From DATBVX01 sp963696675 (GTDB lineage Bacteria > Pseudomonadota > Gammaproteobacteria > Steroidobacterales > Steroidobacteraceae): a stretch of DNA of 64,000 nucleotides. Made by a program: the position numbers and the translations under genes. The stretch lies in assembly GCA_963696675.1 (NCBI GenBank), contig CAVOLM010000021.1, positions 99,833 to 163,832 on the forward strand. Reading direction: 5' to 3'. Of this stretch, positions 1 to 8,611 are shown one piece after another; position 1 is the stretch's first letter; the number at the start of each line of letters is the position of its first letter. The notes below the pieces were generated by a model. That model was not told where the DNA came from. It saw nothing but the letters and a program-made list of their open reading frames with translations, and did not search any database.

Positions 1-65
1 TCCTGATCGTCTTTACGGGATTCGCCTGGGCGCTCAAGAAGGAAATCTGGAAGGACGTGCATTGA
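1..65 (+). CDS. petC: Cytochrome c1 of the bc1 complex, C-terminal end (partial)
   Basis: Only the last 20 codons and a TGA stop are present, read from base 3. The peptide is a hydrophobic stretch followed by ALKKEIWKDVH at the stop. This resembles the C-terminal membrane anchor of proteobacterial cytochrome c1, which ends in a short basic tail with a W-K-D-V-H signature. Placement directly upstream of sspA agrees with the common petABC-sspA-sspB order. The gene starts outside the window, so the assignment rests on this tail and the neighbour. Confidence 0.6.
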   Translation, partial: LIVFTGFAWALKKEIWKDVH

Positions 66-128
66 GCGCCGGGCTCACACCGTGACCGCCGCGGGCTTGG
101 TGCAGAGCTGCCCCGGAGGATGACAGTG

Positions 129-749
129 GTGTCCAGCCGTCGCGCGGTAATGACATTGTTTTCTTCGGCTAGCGATCCCAGCAGCCATCGCACCCGCCTG
201 GTGCTCGCCGAAAAGGGCATCAACATCGACATCATCAATGTTGAACCCGGCGCATTACCCGAGGATCTGCTCGATCTGAACCCCTACCACAGCGTGCCGA
301 CGCTTGTCGATCGGGACCTCGTGCTCTACGACTCCCGCGTGATCATCGAATACCTGGATGAGCGCTTTCCGCACCCACCGCTGATGCCTGTCGACCCGGT
401 GACGCGTGCACAGTTTCGCCTGGCGCTGTACCGCATCGAGCGGGACTGGTATGCACTCGCACAGCAGATCGAGCAGGAGCCCGATCGCAAGCAGGGCGTG
501 CGATTGCGCAAGATCCTGCGCGATCAGATCCTCGCGAGCAGCGAGGTATTCAAGGCCAAGCCGTTTTTCCTGAGCGATGAGTTCTCGCTTGTGGATGCCA
601 CGATCGCGCCCATCCTGTGGCGCTTGCAGGCTTACGGCATCGACCTGCCGCCGCAGGCGCAGTCGATCACCCGCTATGCCAACCACATCTTTACGCGCTC
701 GTCCTTTCGTGAAAGCCTGTCGGATGCCGAACAGGAGATGCGGATCTGA
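129..749 (+). CDS. sspA: Stringent starvation protein A (glutathione S-transferase fold)
   Basis: SspA is an RNA-polymerase-associated regulator with a glutathione S-transferase fold that acts in stationary phase and acid stress. The N-terminal thioredoxin-like half contains MTLFSSASDP and the GST-type HSVPTLVDRD loop with YDSRVIIEYLDERFP. The PHP motif, known in E. coli SspA to be needed for transcription activation, is present as FPHPPLMP. An ATG at 120 overlaps the Shine-Dalgarno GGAGGA (115-120) and has no spacing, so the GTG at 129 (8-nt spacing) or the GTG at 126 is the better start. The length of about 206 residues is normal. sspB follows after 3 bases, so the two are probably one operon. 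Confidence 0.93.
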   Translation: MSSRRAVMTLFSSASDPSSHRTRLVLAEKGINIDIINVEPGALPEDLLDLNPYHSVPTLVDRDLVLYDSRVIIEYLDERFPHPPLMPVDPVTRAQFRLALYRIERDWYALAQQIEQEPDRKQGVRLRKILRDQILASSEVFKAKPFFLSDEFSLVDATIAPILWRLQAYGIDLPPQAQSITRYANHIFTRSSFRESLSDAEQEMRI

Positions 750-752
750 GCG

Positions 753-1166
753 ATGGGAACTCCGCCGACCGCAAGTGTTTCGTCGCGGCGCCCGTACCTG
801 CTGCGGGCGATGCACGAATGGATCAGTGACAATCGGCAGACACCGCACCTCGTCGTGGACGCCGAAGCCGAGGGCGTCGAGGTGCCGCGCCAGTTCGTCA
901 AGGACGGCAAGATCATTCTCAACGTGAGTCATGGGGCGACCAGCGGGCTCAAGCTCGGCAACGAGTCGATCGACTTCACCGCGCGCTTCGCGGGCGCTGC
1001 ACGCGCCGTTCATATTCCGATGCGGGCCGTGCTCGGGATCTACGCTCGCGAGAGCGGGCAGGGGATGATCTTCAACGACAGTGACCTGTCGCCGGAGCCT
1101 CCGGGCGGCAAACCGACGCCGGGTTCCGAAGACAGCCGGCGCTCGCATCTCAAGATCGTCAAGTAG
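753..1166 (+). CDS. sspB: ClpXP adaptor protein SspB
   Basis: SspB binds ssrA-tagged peptides released by trans-translation and delivers them to ClpXP. The 137-residue protein has the conserved N-terminal RRPYLLRAMHEWISDN and the central strands around FVKDGKIILNVSHGA. A flexible acidic, proline-rich linker ends in SHLKIVK, which matches the ClpX-tethering motif at the SspB C-terminus. It lies 3 bases downstream of sspA in the usual order. No frame disruption is seen. Confidence 0.95.
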   Translation: MGTPPTASVSSRRPYLLRAMHEWISDNRQTPHLVVDAEAEGVEVPRQFVKDGKIILNVSHGATSGLKLGNESIDFTARFAGAARAVHIPMRAVLGIYARESGQGMIFNDSDLSPEPPGGKPTPGSEDSRRSHLKIVK

Positions 1167-1207
1167 TTTGAGCCGCGCATCCTGCACGTGCCGTCGCCCG
1201 CTGAGGA

Positions 1208-1570
1208 TCACTCCGCCGCGAAGGCTCCCTTGATCCACTCCGGTCCGTTCGTTGCTGCGCACGAATTGAAAGCGACCACGTCGAAGCGCACCGGGAGGTG
1301 GCGCAGCTCGCGCCTTGCGAGCAGCAGGTGCCGAACCGCGCGGGTGATGCGCTGACGCTTGGGACGATCGATGCTGCCGCTGGCACCGCCGAACCTCAGG
1401 CTCCCCCGAGACCTTACTTCGACGACCACGAGGACGCCGCCATCGATCAGTACCAGATCCAGTTCCCCGAAGCGGCAACGATAATTCTGCGCGATCAACT
1501 TCAGGCCGTGCGCGATGAGCAGATCACGCGCTGCCAGTTCTGCTATCGAGCCCTGCAAGCGACGATCCAT
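1208..1570 (-). CDS. yraN: UPF0102 family protein YraN
   Basis: This is a 120-residue YraN/UPF0102 protein, a family with a restriction-endonuclease-like fold and no settled function. Recognisable family features are the N-terminal GSIAELAARDLLIAHG helix, the QNYRCRFGELDLVLID motif with conserved E and D, and the following VEVRSRG segment, which together form the nuclease-like core. It sits directly downstream of lpoA on the same strand, the order seen in many gammaproteobacteria (rsmI divergent from lpoA-yraN). It converges with sspB. Confidence 0.9.
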   Translation of the reverse strand: MDRRLQGSIAELAARDLLIAHGLKLIAQNYRCRFGELDLVLIDGGVLVVVEVRSRGSLRFGGASGSIDRPKRQRITRAVRHLLLARRELRHLPVRFDVVAFNSCAATNGPEWIKGAFAAE

Positions 1571-1594
1571 GTCGCATGAGCCCGAATGGGGCGC

Positions 1595-3489
1595 TTAGTT
1601 CGTGCCCGTGGCCGGCGCCGAGCCACCCAACGCCAGGGCGCGCGGCCTGCCATCATGTATCTGTGCCCAATCGAGGTCGCGCCGGATGCGGCCGTTGGCA
1701 TCGATCGACAGACGACCGGTCATTCCGCTCACGATAGCGGCGCGAGTGGACTGGGAGTTACGCAAGGTTGGAATCAACCGGTAGGCATCGAATCCGAACG
1801 CGTACAGCCGACCGCGACGATTGGCGCGGGCGGGCCAGACGCTGCGAACCGCACTGCGCAGCTGCTCGGAGACAGGATCAGTGCCGATCATCCACGGCAT
1901 GTCCGGGAACATCATGCCCTCCAGATCGACATTCGCCGCCTCGTCGGGCTCGTAAGCGTCGGAGGTGCAGTACATCGGGATATCGCCGGCGTAGTGAAAG
2001 CGCAGCTGCGGACGGATCAGCCGGCTGTTGGCGGCCTGCGCGGCGACGAAGATAAAACCGATATCGCCGCGGCGCCGGGGCTCGAACTCGAGCTTGGTGC
2101 CGAGCGTCCCGGCCAGCTTGGCATAACGATCTCGGCTCTCGGAGATTCTCAGCAGTTGCTGGATGGCCACGGTGTAGTCACTTTCGGAAGTGCTGTAATT
2201 GCCGCGAGCGATCAGCTGTCCGCCACCGAGCTGCAGTTCTTCGGTGAACGCCGCGAGTACGCGAGTGCCCCATTCACCCGAGGGAACCAGCGCGACACCG
2301 CGCGGATGGCCGTCCGCGAGTGCACGTCGCGCGACCTGCCGGGCTTCATCCTCCGGCGCGAGTGCAAACTGGAAGAAATTGGACGGCGCGACGCTGCCGT
2401 CCGGCAGGAAATTCAATGCCAGTATCGGTGTGCGACCGTCGGCGATGGCCGCGGCCGCGGTGACTTCGTCCTTGGTCAGCGGCCCAACAATGAATTGCGC
2501 GCCCTCGTCGAGCGCCTGTAACACGGCCGAGCCGACATCGACGTTCGCGATGTCGTAGATGCGCACCCGCGGGCGCTGAGTGGCGTCCTGCTGGAAGTAG
2601 GCAGACAGGAACCCGTCGCGTACAGCAGTCGCGGCCGCTTGCTGGCGCCCCCCGAGCGGCAGCATCAGGGCGACCTGTGCGGGGTAGTCCACGGCAACGG
2701 TCGATTCGCTCAACAGATCGTCAAGGATGCGGCCATTGGCCGGATGCAGCGGGTAGCGCGAACGCCAGGCGCGCAGTGCAGTGGCTCCAGCAAACGGATT
2801 GCGATCGAGCTCGCGTAGCGCGCTGCCAAACTGCAGCCAGCCGACGAGCACAGGGTCAGCTCCCGCTGGCGCGGTGAGTGGCGCCCCGCGCGCGGCGGCC
2901 TCTCGCAGGCCCGCGACGATCATCCGCCGGTTTTCGTCGATGGCAGTGTTGCCTTGCAATCCGCGCTCCCGCGCCATCAGCGTCTTCACGCCCGCGACCG
3001 CGTCGCCGAGCGCGAACTGCGCGCGCGCCTGCAGGGCGAGCGCACTCGAGGCGGCTTGCGGATCGGTCGGCGTTCCGACTCGTCGCAAGTTCTCGAGCGC
3101 GCGTTGCGGATTCTTCTCAGCCAGCGCGACCTCCGCTGACAGCAGCGCATGAGTGGTTGCCTGCTGACCCGTGACCGAGGACGCGATCGTTGCGAGCACG
3201 CGTTCCGCCTCGGCGTAGGCCCCGGCAGCGCTCCACTGTTTGGCTGCATCCAGGTACAAGTCCGTCTGCTTCGCTCCTGTCGCCTGTGCTGCAAGACTCT
3301 CGTACATCTGGGCAGCTTCGCGCGGCTTACCCTCGCGCACGAGTCGTTCCGCAGCGGCGACGTCAACTTTAGGTCCGCCCGTGGGCGTACATCGGTCGAG
3401 GGACAGCCGCCGAGCAGTATCAGGATGAGCAGCAGACCGATGGCACCAAGCAGCGGGTGTGCCACCGCGCGCGCAATCCGTAGTTGCAT
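1595..3489 (-). CDS. lpoA: Penicillin-binding protein activator LpoA (one-base deletion in this sequence)
   Basis: LpoA is an outer-membrane lipoprotein that stimulates PBP1A; it has an N-terminal TPR-like domain and a C-terminal periplasmic-binding-protein fold. The signal peptide MQLRIARAVAHPLLG runs to the lipobox LILLGGC. The helical repeats start near VDVAAAERLVREGK. The C-terminal half contains ALMLPLGGR, a conserved start of the binding-protein domain. The signal peptide and mature part are in different frames: near 3368-3370 one base is missing (a run of As is one short), and restoring it joins ADLK to VDVAAAERL. The total length is one short of a multiple of three, as expected. Divergent from rsmI. 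Confidence 0.88.
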
Positions 3490-3550
3490 CAACCATGGAC
3501 CTCCATGCACGATCGAAACCTCGCTGTCGCAACCTCAGGGGCTGATTATA

Positions 3551-4459
3551 GTGTCCAGGCAGCGCCGGCCGCGTTCGGAAATCAAGGCTGGAAGCGACAA
3601 TTCAGGTGCGCCCTCGGTGCGCGGGGTGCTTTACGTCGTCGCAACGCCGATCGGAAATCTGGCTGACCTGAGCGCTCGGGCGCGCGAGGTGTTGCTCTCT
3701 TCCGATCTTGTCGCCGCGGAAGACACGCGCCACTTCGCCCAACTCCTGCAGACGGCCGGGATCGCAAAGCGAACGCTCTCGGCGCACGAGCACAACGAGG
3801 CGTACCGCGTGGCGGAAATTCTGGTCGCGCTCGAAGCTGGCAAGAGCGTGGCTCTGGTCTCGGATGCCGGTACGCCATTGATCAGCGACCCCGGATATCG
3901 GATCGTGCAATCTGCTGCTCGCGCAGGGCACGAGGTGCGCGCCGTCCCAGGTCCGTGTGCGGCGATTGCGGCGCTGAGCATTGCGGGCTTGCCCACGGAT
4001 CGCTTCGTATTCGAGGGATTTCTCCCTGCCAAGGCCGTGGCGCGCCGTACGCGTTTGAGCGAGTTGTCTGGCGATGCGCGCACCTTGGTTTTCTACGAGG
4101 CCCCTCATCGTCTGCAGGAGGCCCTCGCGGAGATGTGCGAGTGCCTCGGGCCGACGCGCGAAGCTGTCGTGGCGCGCGAAATCACCAAGGCATTCGAAAC
4201 AGCATATCGGGGAACTCTCGCGGCGTTGGCCGAGCGGGCGCAAGCAGATGCCAACATGACGCGCGGCGAGATCGTGATCGTGGTGCAGGGCGCAGCTGCG
4301 GGTGCAGCAACGGGCGAGCAAGAGCTCGAGCGTGTCCTGGCGGAGTTACTCCAGGCGCTGCCCGTTTCGCAAGCCGCGGACATCGCTGCCCGCATCACGG
4401 GCGTGAACCGCAATCGCGCCTACAAGGCGGCGCTGGCACTCGGCAAGCTCCGATCCTGA
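3551..4459 (+). CDS. rsmI: 16S rRNA (cytidine1402-2'-O)-methyltransferase
   Basis: RsmI methylates the ribose of C1402 in 16S rRNA using S-adenosylmethionine. The tetrapyrrole-methylase fold is clear from LYVVATPIGNLADLS near the start, AAEDTRHF, LVSDAGTPLISDPGY and the AVPGPCAA loop. It ends with a helical NRNRAYKAAL region. The reading frame extends upstream to 3149, but that part overlaps the start of lpoA on the other strand. GTG at 3551, with AGGGG nine bases upstream, gives a normal 302-residue protein. It is divergent from lpoA and immediately upstream of rnpB. Confidence 0.92.
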   Translation: MSRQRRPRSEIKAGSDNSGAPSVRGVLYVVATPIGNLADLSARAREVLLSSDLVAAEDTRHFAQLLQTAGIAKRTLSAHEHNEAYRVAEILVALEAGKSVALVSDAGTPLISDPGYRIVQSAARAGHEVRAVPGPCAAIAALSIAGLPTDRFVFEGFLPAKAVARRTRLSELSGDARTLVFYEAPHRLQEALAEMCECLGPTREAVVAREITKAFETAYRGTLAALAERAQADANMTRGEIVIVVQGAAAGAATGEQELERVLAELLQALPVSQAADIAARITGVNRNRAYKAALALGKLRS

Positions 4460-4506
4460 GGTGTTGCGCTGGAAAGGTCAGCGCCGATCGCCTATCGTGC
4501 GCGCCG

Positions 4507-4870
4507 GAGTCGGCCAGGCAGTCGCGGCACGCCTTGAGCGTGCGGAGGAAAGTCCGGGCTCCTAGGGCATGGTGCCAGGTAACCCCTGGGGGGCGTGAGC
4601 CCACGGAAAGTGCAACAGAAAAGACACCGCCTAAGCGCTCTCGCGAGTGCCGGCAAGGGTGAAATGGTGCGGTAAGAGCGCACCGCGCCGGTGGCAACAC
4701 GCGGCGGCAAGGTAAACCCCACCTGGAGCAAGACCAAATAGGGAAGCGGGCTGCGAAAGCGGCCACGTGCGGCCCGCACGGCTTCCGGGTAGGTCGCTTG
4801 AGCGGCGCGGTGACGCGTTCGCCAGATGAATGGCTGTCCACGACAGAACCCGGCTTATCGGCCGACTCTT
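4507..4870 (+). ncRNA. rnpB: RNase P RNA, bacterial type A
   Basis: The catalytic RNA of RNase P, which matures tRNA 5' ends. Diagnostic conserved blocks appear in order: GGAGGAAAGTCCGGGCT, AGGGTGAAATGGTGCGGTAAG, GAGCACACCGCGCCGG-like CR-IV sequence, GCAAGACCAAATAGGG, and the terminal ACGACAGAACCCGGCTTAT. The 5' GAGTCGGC (4507-4514) pairs with GCCGACTC (4861-4868) to close helix P1, which sets the ends. Location between rsmI and the dcw cluster is the same as in many gammaproteobacteria. Confidence 0.97.
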
Positions 4871-4897
4871 TTCATGGCGCGGGGCGCCAACATCCAC

Positions 4898-4966
4898 CGG
4901 GGTTCGCTTCGCGAACCCCGCCCAGGCGCCCAATAGCGATGAGATGGAGGGCGCGAGCGCGCCCTC
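4898..4966. other. Two perfect hairpins between rnpB and the dcw promoter
   Basis: The first hairpin (4898-4920) has a 10-bp perfect stem, CGGGGTTCGC paired with GCGAACCCCG, around a 3-base loop. The second (4947-4966) has an 8-bp stem, GAGGGCGC paired with GCGCCCTC, around GAGC. Neither has a strong T tract, although TTTT follows the second about 14 bases later. They may end rnpB transcription or be small repeats. The rest of 4871-5113 shows no gene. Confidence 0.5.
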
Positions 4967-5113
4967 AAGTGGCATGCAATTTTCCCGCTACGCTTCGATT
5001 CCTCACTAGGCCTCTGAGCAACCCTCTGTAAGCAGTTGTTTGCGCAGCGCATGAATAAGTCATGCTGCGTTGCAAAGTGTGATCTAAGTCACTGTCCAGC
5101 CGAAGAAAAGCGA

Positions 5114-5142
5114 TTGACGACCGTATTTGCCCTCCCTATAGT
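5114..5142 (+). promoter_or_regulatory. Sigma-70 promoter of the dcw cluster (Pmra)
   Basis: TTGACG (5114-5119) and TATAGT (5137-5142) are separated by exactly 17 bases, close to the sigma-70 consensus. The transcript would start about 45 bases before mraZ, so the MraZ repeats lie just downstream of the -10 box. Matches the position of Pmra in E. coli. Confidence 0.75.
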
Positions 5143-5150
5143 GGCGCCCG

Positions 5151-5176
5151 GTGGGAAAAAGTGGGAGGAAATGGGA
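5151..5176 (+). promoter_or_regulatory. MraZ operator: three phased TGGGA repeats
   Basis: TGGGA occurs at 5152, 5162 and 5172, an exact 10-base period placing all three on one face of the helix. MraZ is known in E. coli to bind TGGGN direct repeats separated by five bases upstream of mraZ and repress its own operon. Position between the promoter and the mraZ start supports autoregulation. Confidence 0.8.
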
Positions 5177-5195
5177 ATAAGGCCCGCCCAAAGCC

Positions 5196-5648
5196 ATGTT
5201 TCGCGGCGCAAACAAGGTCACCCTGGATGCCAAGGGCCGGATGGTTATGCCGACCCGCTATCGCGATCGCATCCAGGAACGCAGCCAGGGTCGTTTGATC
5301 GTCACCGTCGATCGCGACCAATGCCTGCTGCTGTACCCGCTGCCGGACTGGGAGGAAATCGAGCGCAAGTTGATGCGCCTGCCGACCCTTCACCCGCAGG
5401 CGCGACGCCTGCAACGGCTCATGGTGGGTCACGCCACTGATCTGGAACTCGACGGCCACGGCCGCGTGCTGTTGCCGCCGAAGCTGCGCGAATTCGCCGG
5501 CCTTGCGCGTCAGGCCGTTCTGATCGGGCAGGGGAATCGATTCGAGTTGTGGGACGAGGCGCGTTGGAACGAGCGTCGCGACGAGTGGCTCAAAGGCGAA
5601 GAGCCCGGCACGGATCTACCGGCGGAGCTCGAATCGCTTTCGCTGTAG
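5196..5648 (+). CDS. mraZ: Transcriptional regulator MraZ
   Basis: MraZ is a DNA-binding protein of the AbrB-like double-barrel fold that represses the dcw operon. The 150-residue protein has the two tandem SpoVT/AbrB-like motifs: VTLDAKGRMVMPTRYRD at residues 8-24 and LELDGHGRVLLPPKLRE around residue 87, each with the conserved D-x-x-G-R-x-x-x-P core. It starts 20 bases after its own operator repeats. It is the first gene of the cluster, with rsmH starting 22 bases downstream. No disruption. Confidence 0.97.
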   Translation: MFRGANKVTLDAKGRMVMPTRYRDRIQERSQGRLIVTVDRDQCLLLYPLPDWEEIERKLMRLPTLHPQARRLQRLMVGHATDLELDGHGRVLLPPKLREFAGLARQAVLIGQGNRFELWDEARWNERRDEWLKGEEPGTDLPAELESLSL

Positions 5649-5670
5649 GAGCGCGGGGACTCGCGAAGTG

Positions 5671-6609
5671 ATGAGTCACGCGCCGGTGCTGCTCGATGAA
5701 GCACTGGCGGGTTTGGCAGTTCGACCGGACGGGTACTACCTGGATGCCACGTACGGTCGCGGGGGGCATGCGAGAGCAATTCTGATGAAGCTGGGAGCCT
5801 CCGGACGGCTGTGCGCCGTCGATCGCGACCCCGAAGCCGTGGCCTCGGCCGAAGAAGCCTTCGGTCGTGACGCGCGCGTGCATGTTTCGCGCGGCAGTTT
5901 CGGGGCTCTGACTGAGCTCGTACCGCGAGAGTGGGCCGAGCGCGGGTTCGACGGCATCCTCTTCGATCTCGGTGTGTCCTCGCCGCAGCTGGATTCTCCC
6001 GCGCGCGGTTTCAGCTTCATGCAGGACGGGCCGCTCGACATGCGCATGGATCCGCAGTCGGGCATGAGCGCCGCTCAGTGGCTCGCTGAGGTCAGCGAGC
6101 GAGAACTCTCGCGCGTGATCCACGAGCTGGGCGAGGAGCGTTTCGCGCGGCGCATCGCGCGCGCGATTGTCGCGCACCGTCGCGAATCGCCCATCAGGCG
6201 CACGGCCGAACTTGCGGCGATCGTCGCGGCGGCGGTGCCGACTCGCGAACCCGGCAAACATCCAGCGACGCGGACCTTCCAGGCGATCCGCATGCACATC
6301 AACGCGGAACTCGATTCGCTCACGCGGGCGTTGCCCATGAGCCTGAGTCTGCTCGCTGCGCGCGGGCGCCTGGTCGTCATTTCGTTTCACTCCCTGGAGG
6401 ACCGTGCCGTCAAGCAGTTCATGCGCCGGCATGCAACGGTCGATCCGGTCTATGCGGGCCTCCCCAACATTCCGCCCCATGTCCGGCCGACCTTGCGCAT
6501 CGTGGGCAAGGCGGTGAAGCCCGCGCCCGCACAAGTCGCAGCGAATCCACGCGCCCGCAGCGCGGTGCTGCGCGTCGCAGAGCGCATCGCGCGCAATGAG
6601 GCCGCATGA
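5671..6609 (+). CDS. rsmH: 16S rRNA (cytosine1402-N4)-methyltransferase
   Basis: RsmH (MraW) methylates N4 of C1402 in 16S rRNA, the same nucleotide modified by RsmI encoded just upstream of rnpB. The SAM-binding region is seen in YLDATYGRGGHARAIL, followed by CAVDRDPEA. The family signatures FDLGVSSPQLD, RGFSFMQDGPLDMRMD and VVISFHSLEDR are all present. A GTG at 5668 immediately precedes the ATG used here, and either could be the start. The stop overlaps the ftsL start by 4 bases. Confidence 0.96.
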   Translation: MSHAPVLLDEALAGLAVRPDGYYLDATYGRGGHARAILMKLGASGRLCAVDRDPEAVASAEEAFGRDARVHVSRGSFGALTELVPREWAERGFDGILFDLGVSSPQLDSPARGFSFMQDGPLDMRMDPQSGMSAAQWLAEVSERELSRVIHELGEERFARRIARAIVAHRRESPIRRTAELAAIVAAAVPTREPGKHPATRTFQAIRMHINAELDSLTRALPMSLSLLAARGRLVVISFHSLEDRAVKQFMRRHATVDPVYAGLPNIPPHVRPTLRIVGKAVKPAPAQVAANPRARSAVLRVAERIARNEAA

Positions 6610-6884
6610 GCGCACGCCGCCTCCTGGTGCTCGCTGTCCCGCTGCTCTGGCTCGGCACGCTCGCATCGGCCGCGGGTGTCGTCTACTGCAAGCACCGTGC
6701 ACGCGATCTGTTCGTCAAGCTCGAAGCGCTCAACTCGGACCGCGACCGGCTCGAGATGGAATGGGGGCAGCTGCAGCTCGAGCAGAGCGCCTGGTCCACG
6801 CATGCATTCGTGGAGCGTGTCGCCAATGCGCGCCTGAAGATGTCGATTCCCGCACCGGCCAGCGTGCACATCGTCAAGCCATGA
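6606..6884 (+). CDS. ftsL: Cell division protein FtsL
   Basis: FtsL is a small bitopic membrane protein of the FtsQLB complex. This 92-residue protein has a short N-terminal tail, one transmembrane segment (about residues 5-26), then a periplasmic coiled coil around LFVKLEALNSDRDRLEMEW, as expected. Sequence identity in this family is low, so the assignment leans on size, topology and position between rsmH and ftsI. It overlaps both neighbours by 4 bases. Confidence 0.92.
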   Translation: MSARRLLVLAVPLLWLGTLASAAGVVYCKHRARDLFVKLEALNSDRDRLEMEWGQLQLEQSAWSTHAFVERVANARLKMSIPAPASVHIVKP

Positions 6885-8611
6885 GAATGTCGGGATCACA
6901 ACGCACGGCGCCGGCGAACCCGCTGGCCATGCGACTGTATTTCATCCTGGCGCTGCTGATTCTCGCGGCTGTCGCTCTCGCCGCACGCGCTGTGGATCTG
7001 CAGCTCATGGATCATGGCTTTCTGACCGAGCAGGGCGATGCGCGCTACTCGCGCGTCGCGGAAATCACCGCGCACCGGGGCACGATTACCGATCGCTACG
7101 GTGAGCCTCTCGCAGTCAGCACGCCGGTCGACTCGGTGTGGGTGAACCCCCAGGAACTGACTCAGTCCGCAGATCAATTGCCACGCCTGGCCCGCGCGCT
7201 CAAGCGCGATCCGCAAACCCTGGCACGTCACGTCACTAGCAACCTCGACCGGGAATTCCTCTATCTCGCGCGGCACCTGGAGCCCGAGCAGGCTGCGCGC
7301 ATCAAGGCGCTCGGCATTCCGGGCGTCTACACGCTGCGCGAATACCGTCGCTACTACCCGGCGAGCGAAGTAACCGGACACCTGCTCGGCTTCACGAGCA
7401 TCGACGACGCCGGCCAGGAGGGACTCGAGCTCGCCTATGACCACTGGCTTGCTGGCGAGGATGGCGCCAAGCGCGTCATCCAGGATCGATACGGACGCGT
7501 GGTCGAAGATGTCGAGAGCATTCGTGCGGCACGCCCAGGCAAAGACCTGGTGCTCAGCCTCGACCTGCGGATTCAGTACCTCGCTTATCGCGAGCTCAAG
7601 CGCGCCCTGATCGAGAATCAGGCTCGCGCCGGTTCTCTCGTGGTGCTCGACATCGCGAGCGGCGAAGTGCTGGCGATGGTCAATCAACCCGCTTTCAATC
7701 CCAACGATCGTGAGCAGCTGGCAGTCGGTCGCTATCGCAATCGCGCGGCGACCGACATTTTTGAGCCGGGTTCCAGCATCAAGCCGTTCGTCATGGCGGC
7801 GGCGCTCGCATCGGGGCGTCTGCACGACGATAGCGTCATCAACACCGCGCCGGGATTCGTGAAGGTCGGCATCAAGGTCATCGAGGACAAGCACAACCTC
7901 GGCAGCATCAACCTCGCCACGATCCTGGCGAAATCGAGCAACGTGGGCATGGCGAAGATCGCCCTGCAGCTCGAGCCGCAGCAGATCTGGAACACGCTCG
8001 ATGCGCTCGGTTTCGGCCAGGTGAGCACGAGCGGATTCCCGGGCGAATCCGCGGGCCTGCTCACGAACTATAACCACTGGCGGCCGATCGGCATCGCCAC
8101 GCTGGCGTACGGCTACGGCTTGTCCGTGACCCCGCTGCAGCTCGCGCACGCGTACGCGACGCTCGGGAGTGGCGGTATTGCGCGCCCACTGACCTTCCTG
8201 CGCATCGATCAGCCGCCCGGCGGGGAGCGCGTGCTCGATGAGCACGTGGCTCGCTCGCTGGTGCACATGCTGGAGTCGGTGATCACACCCGAAGGCACCG
8301 GCATGCAGGCAGCGCTCGCCGGTTACCGGGTCGCAGGCAAGACCGGCACGGCCTGGAAAGCGACCGCGGGTGGCTATTCGACGGACAAGTACATGTCGGT
8401 CTTTGCCGGCGTCGTGCCGGCGAGCGCACCGCGCCTCGCCGCAGTGGTGGTGATCGATGAGCCGGGCGGCACCAAGTACTACGGCGGCGATGTGGCTGCA
8501 CCGGTTTTTGCGGGCGTCCTGTCGGGCGCCCTGCGCCTGATGGCCATCGCACCTGATGATCTGCCGCCGGCGACGTCGACGACCTTTGCACGCGCGGAGG
8601 TAGAGCCATGA
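6881..8611 (+). CDS. ftsI: Peptidoglycan D,D-transpeptidase FtsI (PBP3)
   Basis: FtsI cross-links septal peptidoglycan. The 576-residue protein has an N-terminal transmembrane anchor (LYFILALLILAAVALAARA), the class B PBP dimerisation domain with RGTITDRYGEPLAVS, and the transpeptidase domain. Catalytic motifs are SxxK in EPGSSIKPFVMA, SxN in AKSSNVGMAK and KTG in AGKTGTAWK. The ATG overlaps the ftsL stop (ATGA at 6881), which fixes the start better than the long upstream extension of the frame. murE overlaps its 3' end. Confidence 0.96.
   Translation: MRMSGSQRTAPANPLAMRLYFILALLILAAVALAARAVDLQLMDHGFLTEQGDARYSRVAEITAHRGTITDRYGEPLAVSTPVDSVWVNPQELTQSADQLPRLARALKRDPQTLARHVTSNLDREFLYLARHLEPEQAARIKALGIPGVYTLREYRRYYPASEVTGHLLGFTSIDDAGQEGLELAYDHWLAGEDGAKRVIQDRYGRVVEDVESIRAARPGKDLVLSLDLRIQYLAYRELKRALIENQARAGSLVVLDIASGEVLAMVNQPAFNPNDREQLAVGRYRNRAATDIFEPGSSIKPFVMAAALASGRLHDDSVINTAPGFVKVGIKVIEDKHNLGSINLATILAKSSNVGMAKIALQLEPQQIWNTLDALGFGQVSTSGFPGESAGLLTNYNHWRPIGIATLAYGYGLSVTPLQLAHAYATLGSGGIARPLTFLRIDQPPGGERVLDEHVARSLVHMLESVITPEGTGMQAALAGYRVAGKTGTAWKATAGGYSTDKYMSVFAGVVPASAPRLAAVVVIDEPGGTKYYGGDVAAPVFAGVLSGALRLMAIAPDDLPPATSTTFARAEVEP

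Noticed and set aside
255..1478. Long antisense open frame over sspA and sspB
   Set aside because: Arg-rich, no domain, opposite to two well-conserved genes; typical chance frame in high-GC DNA.
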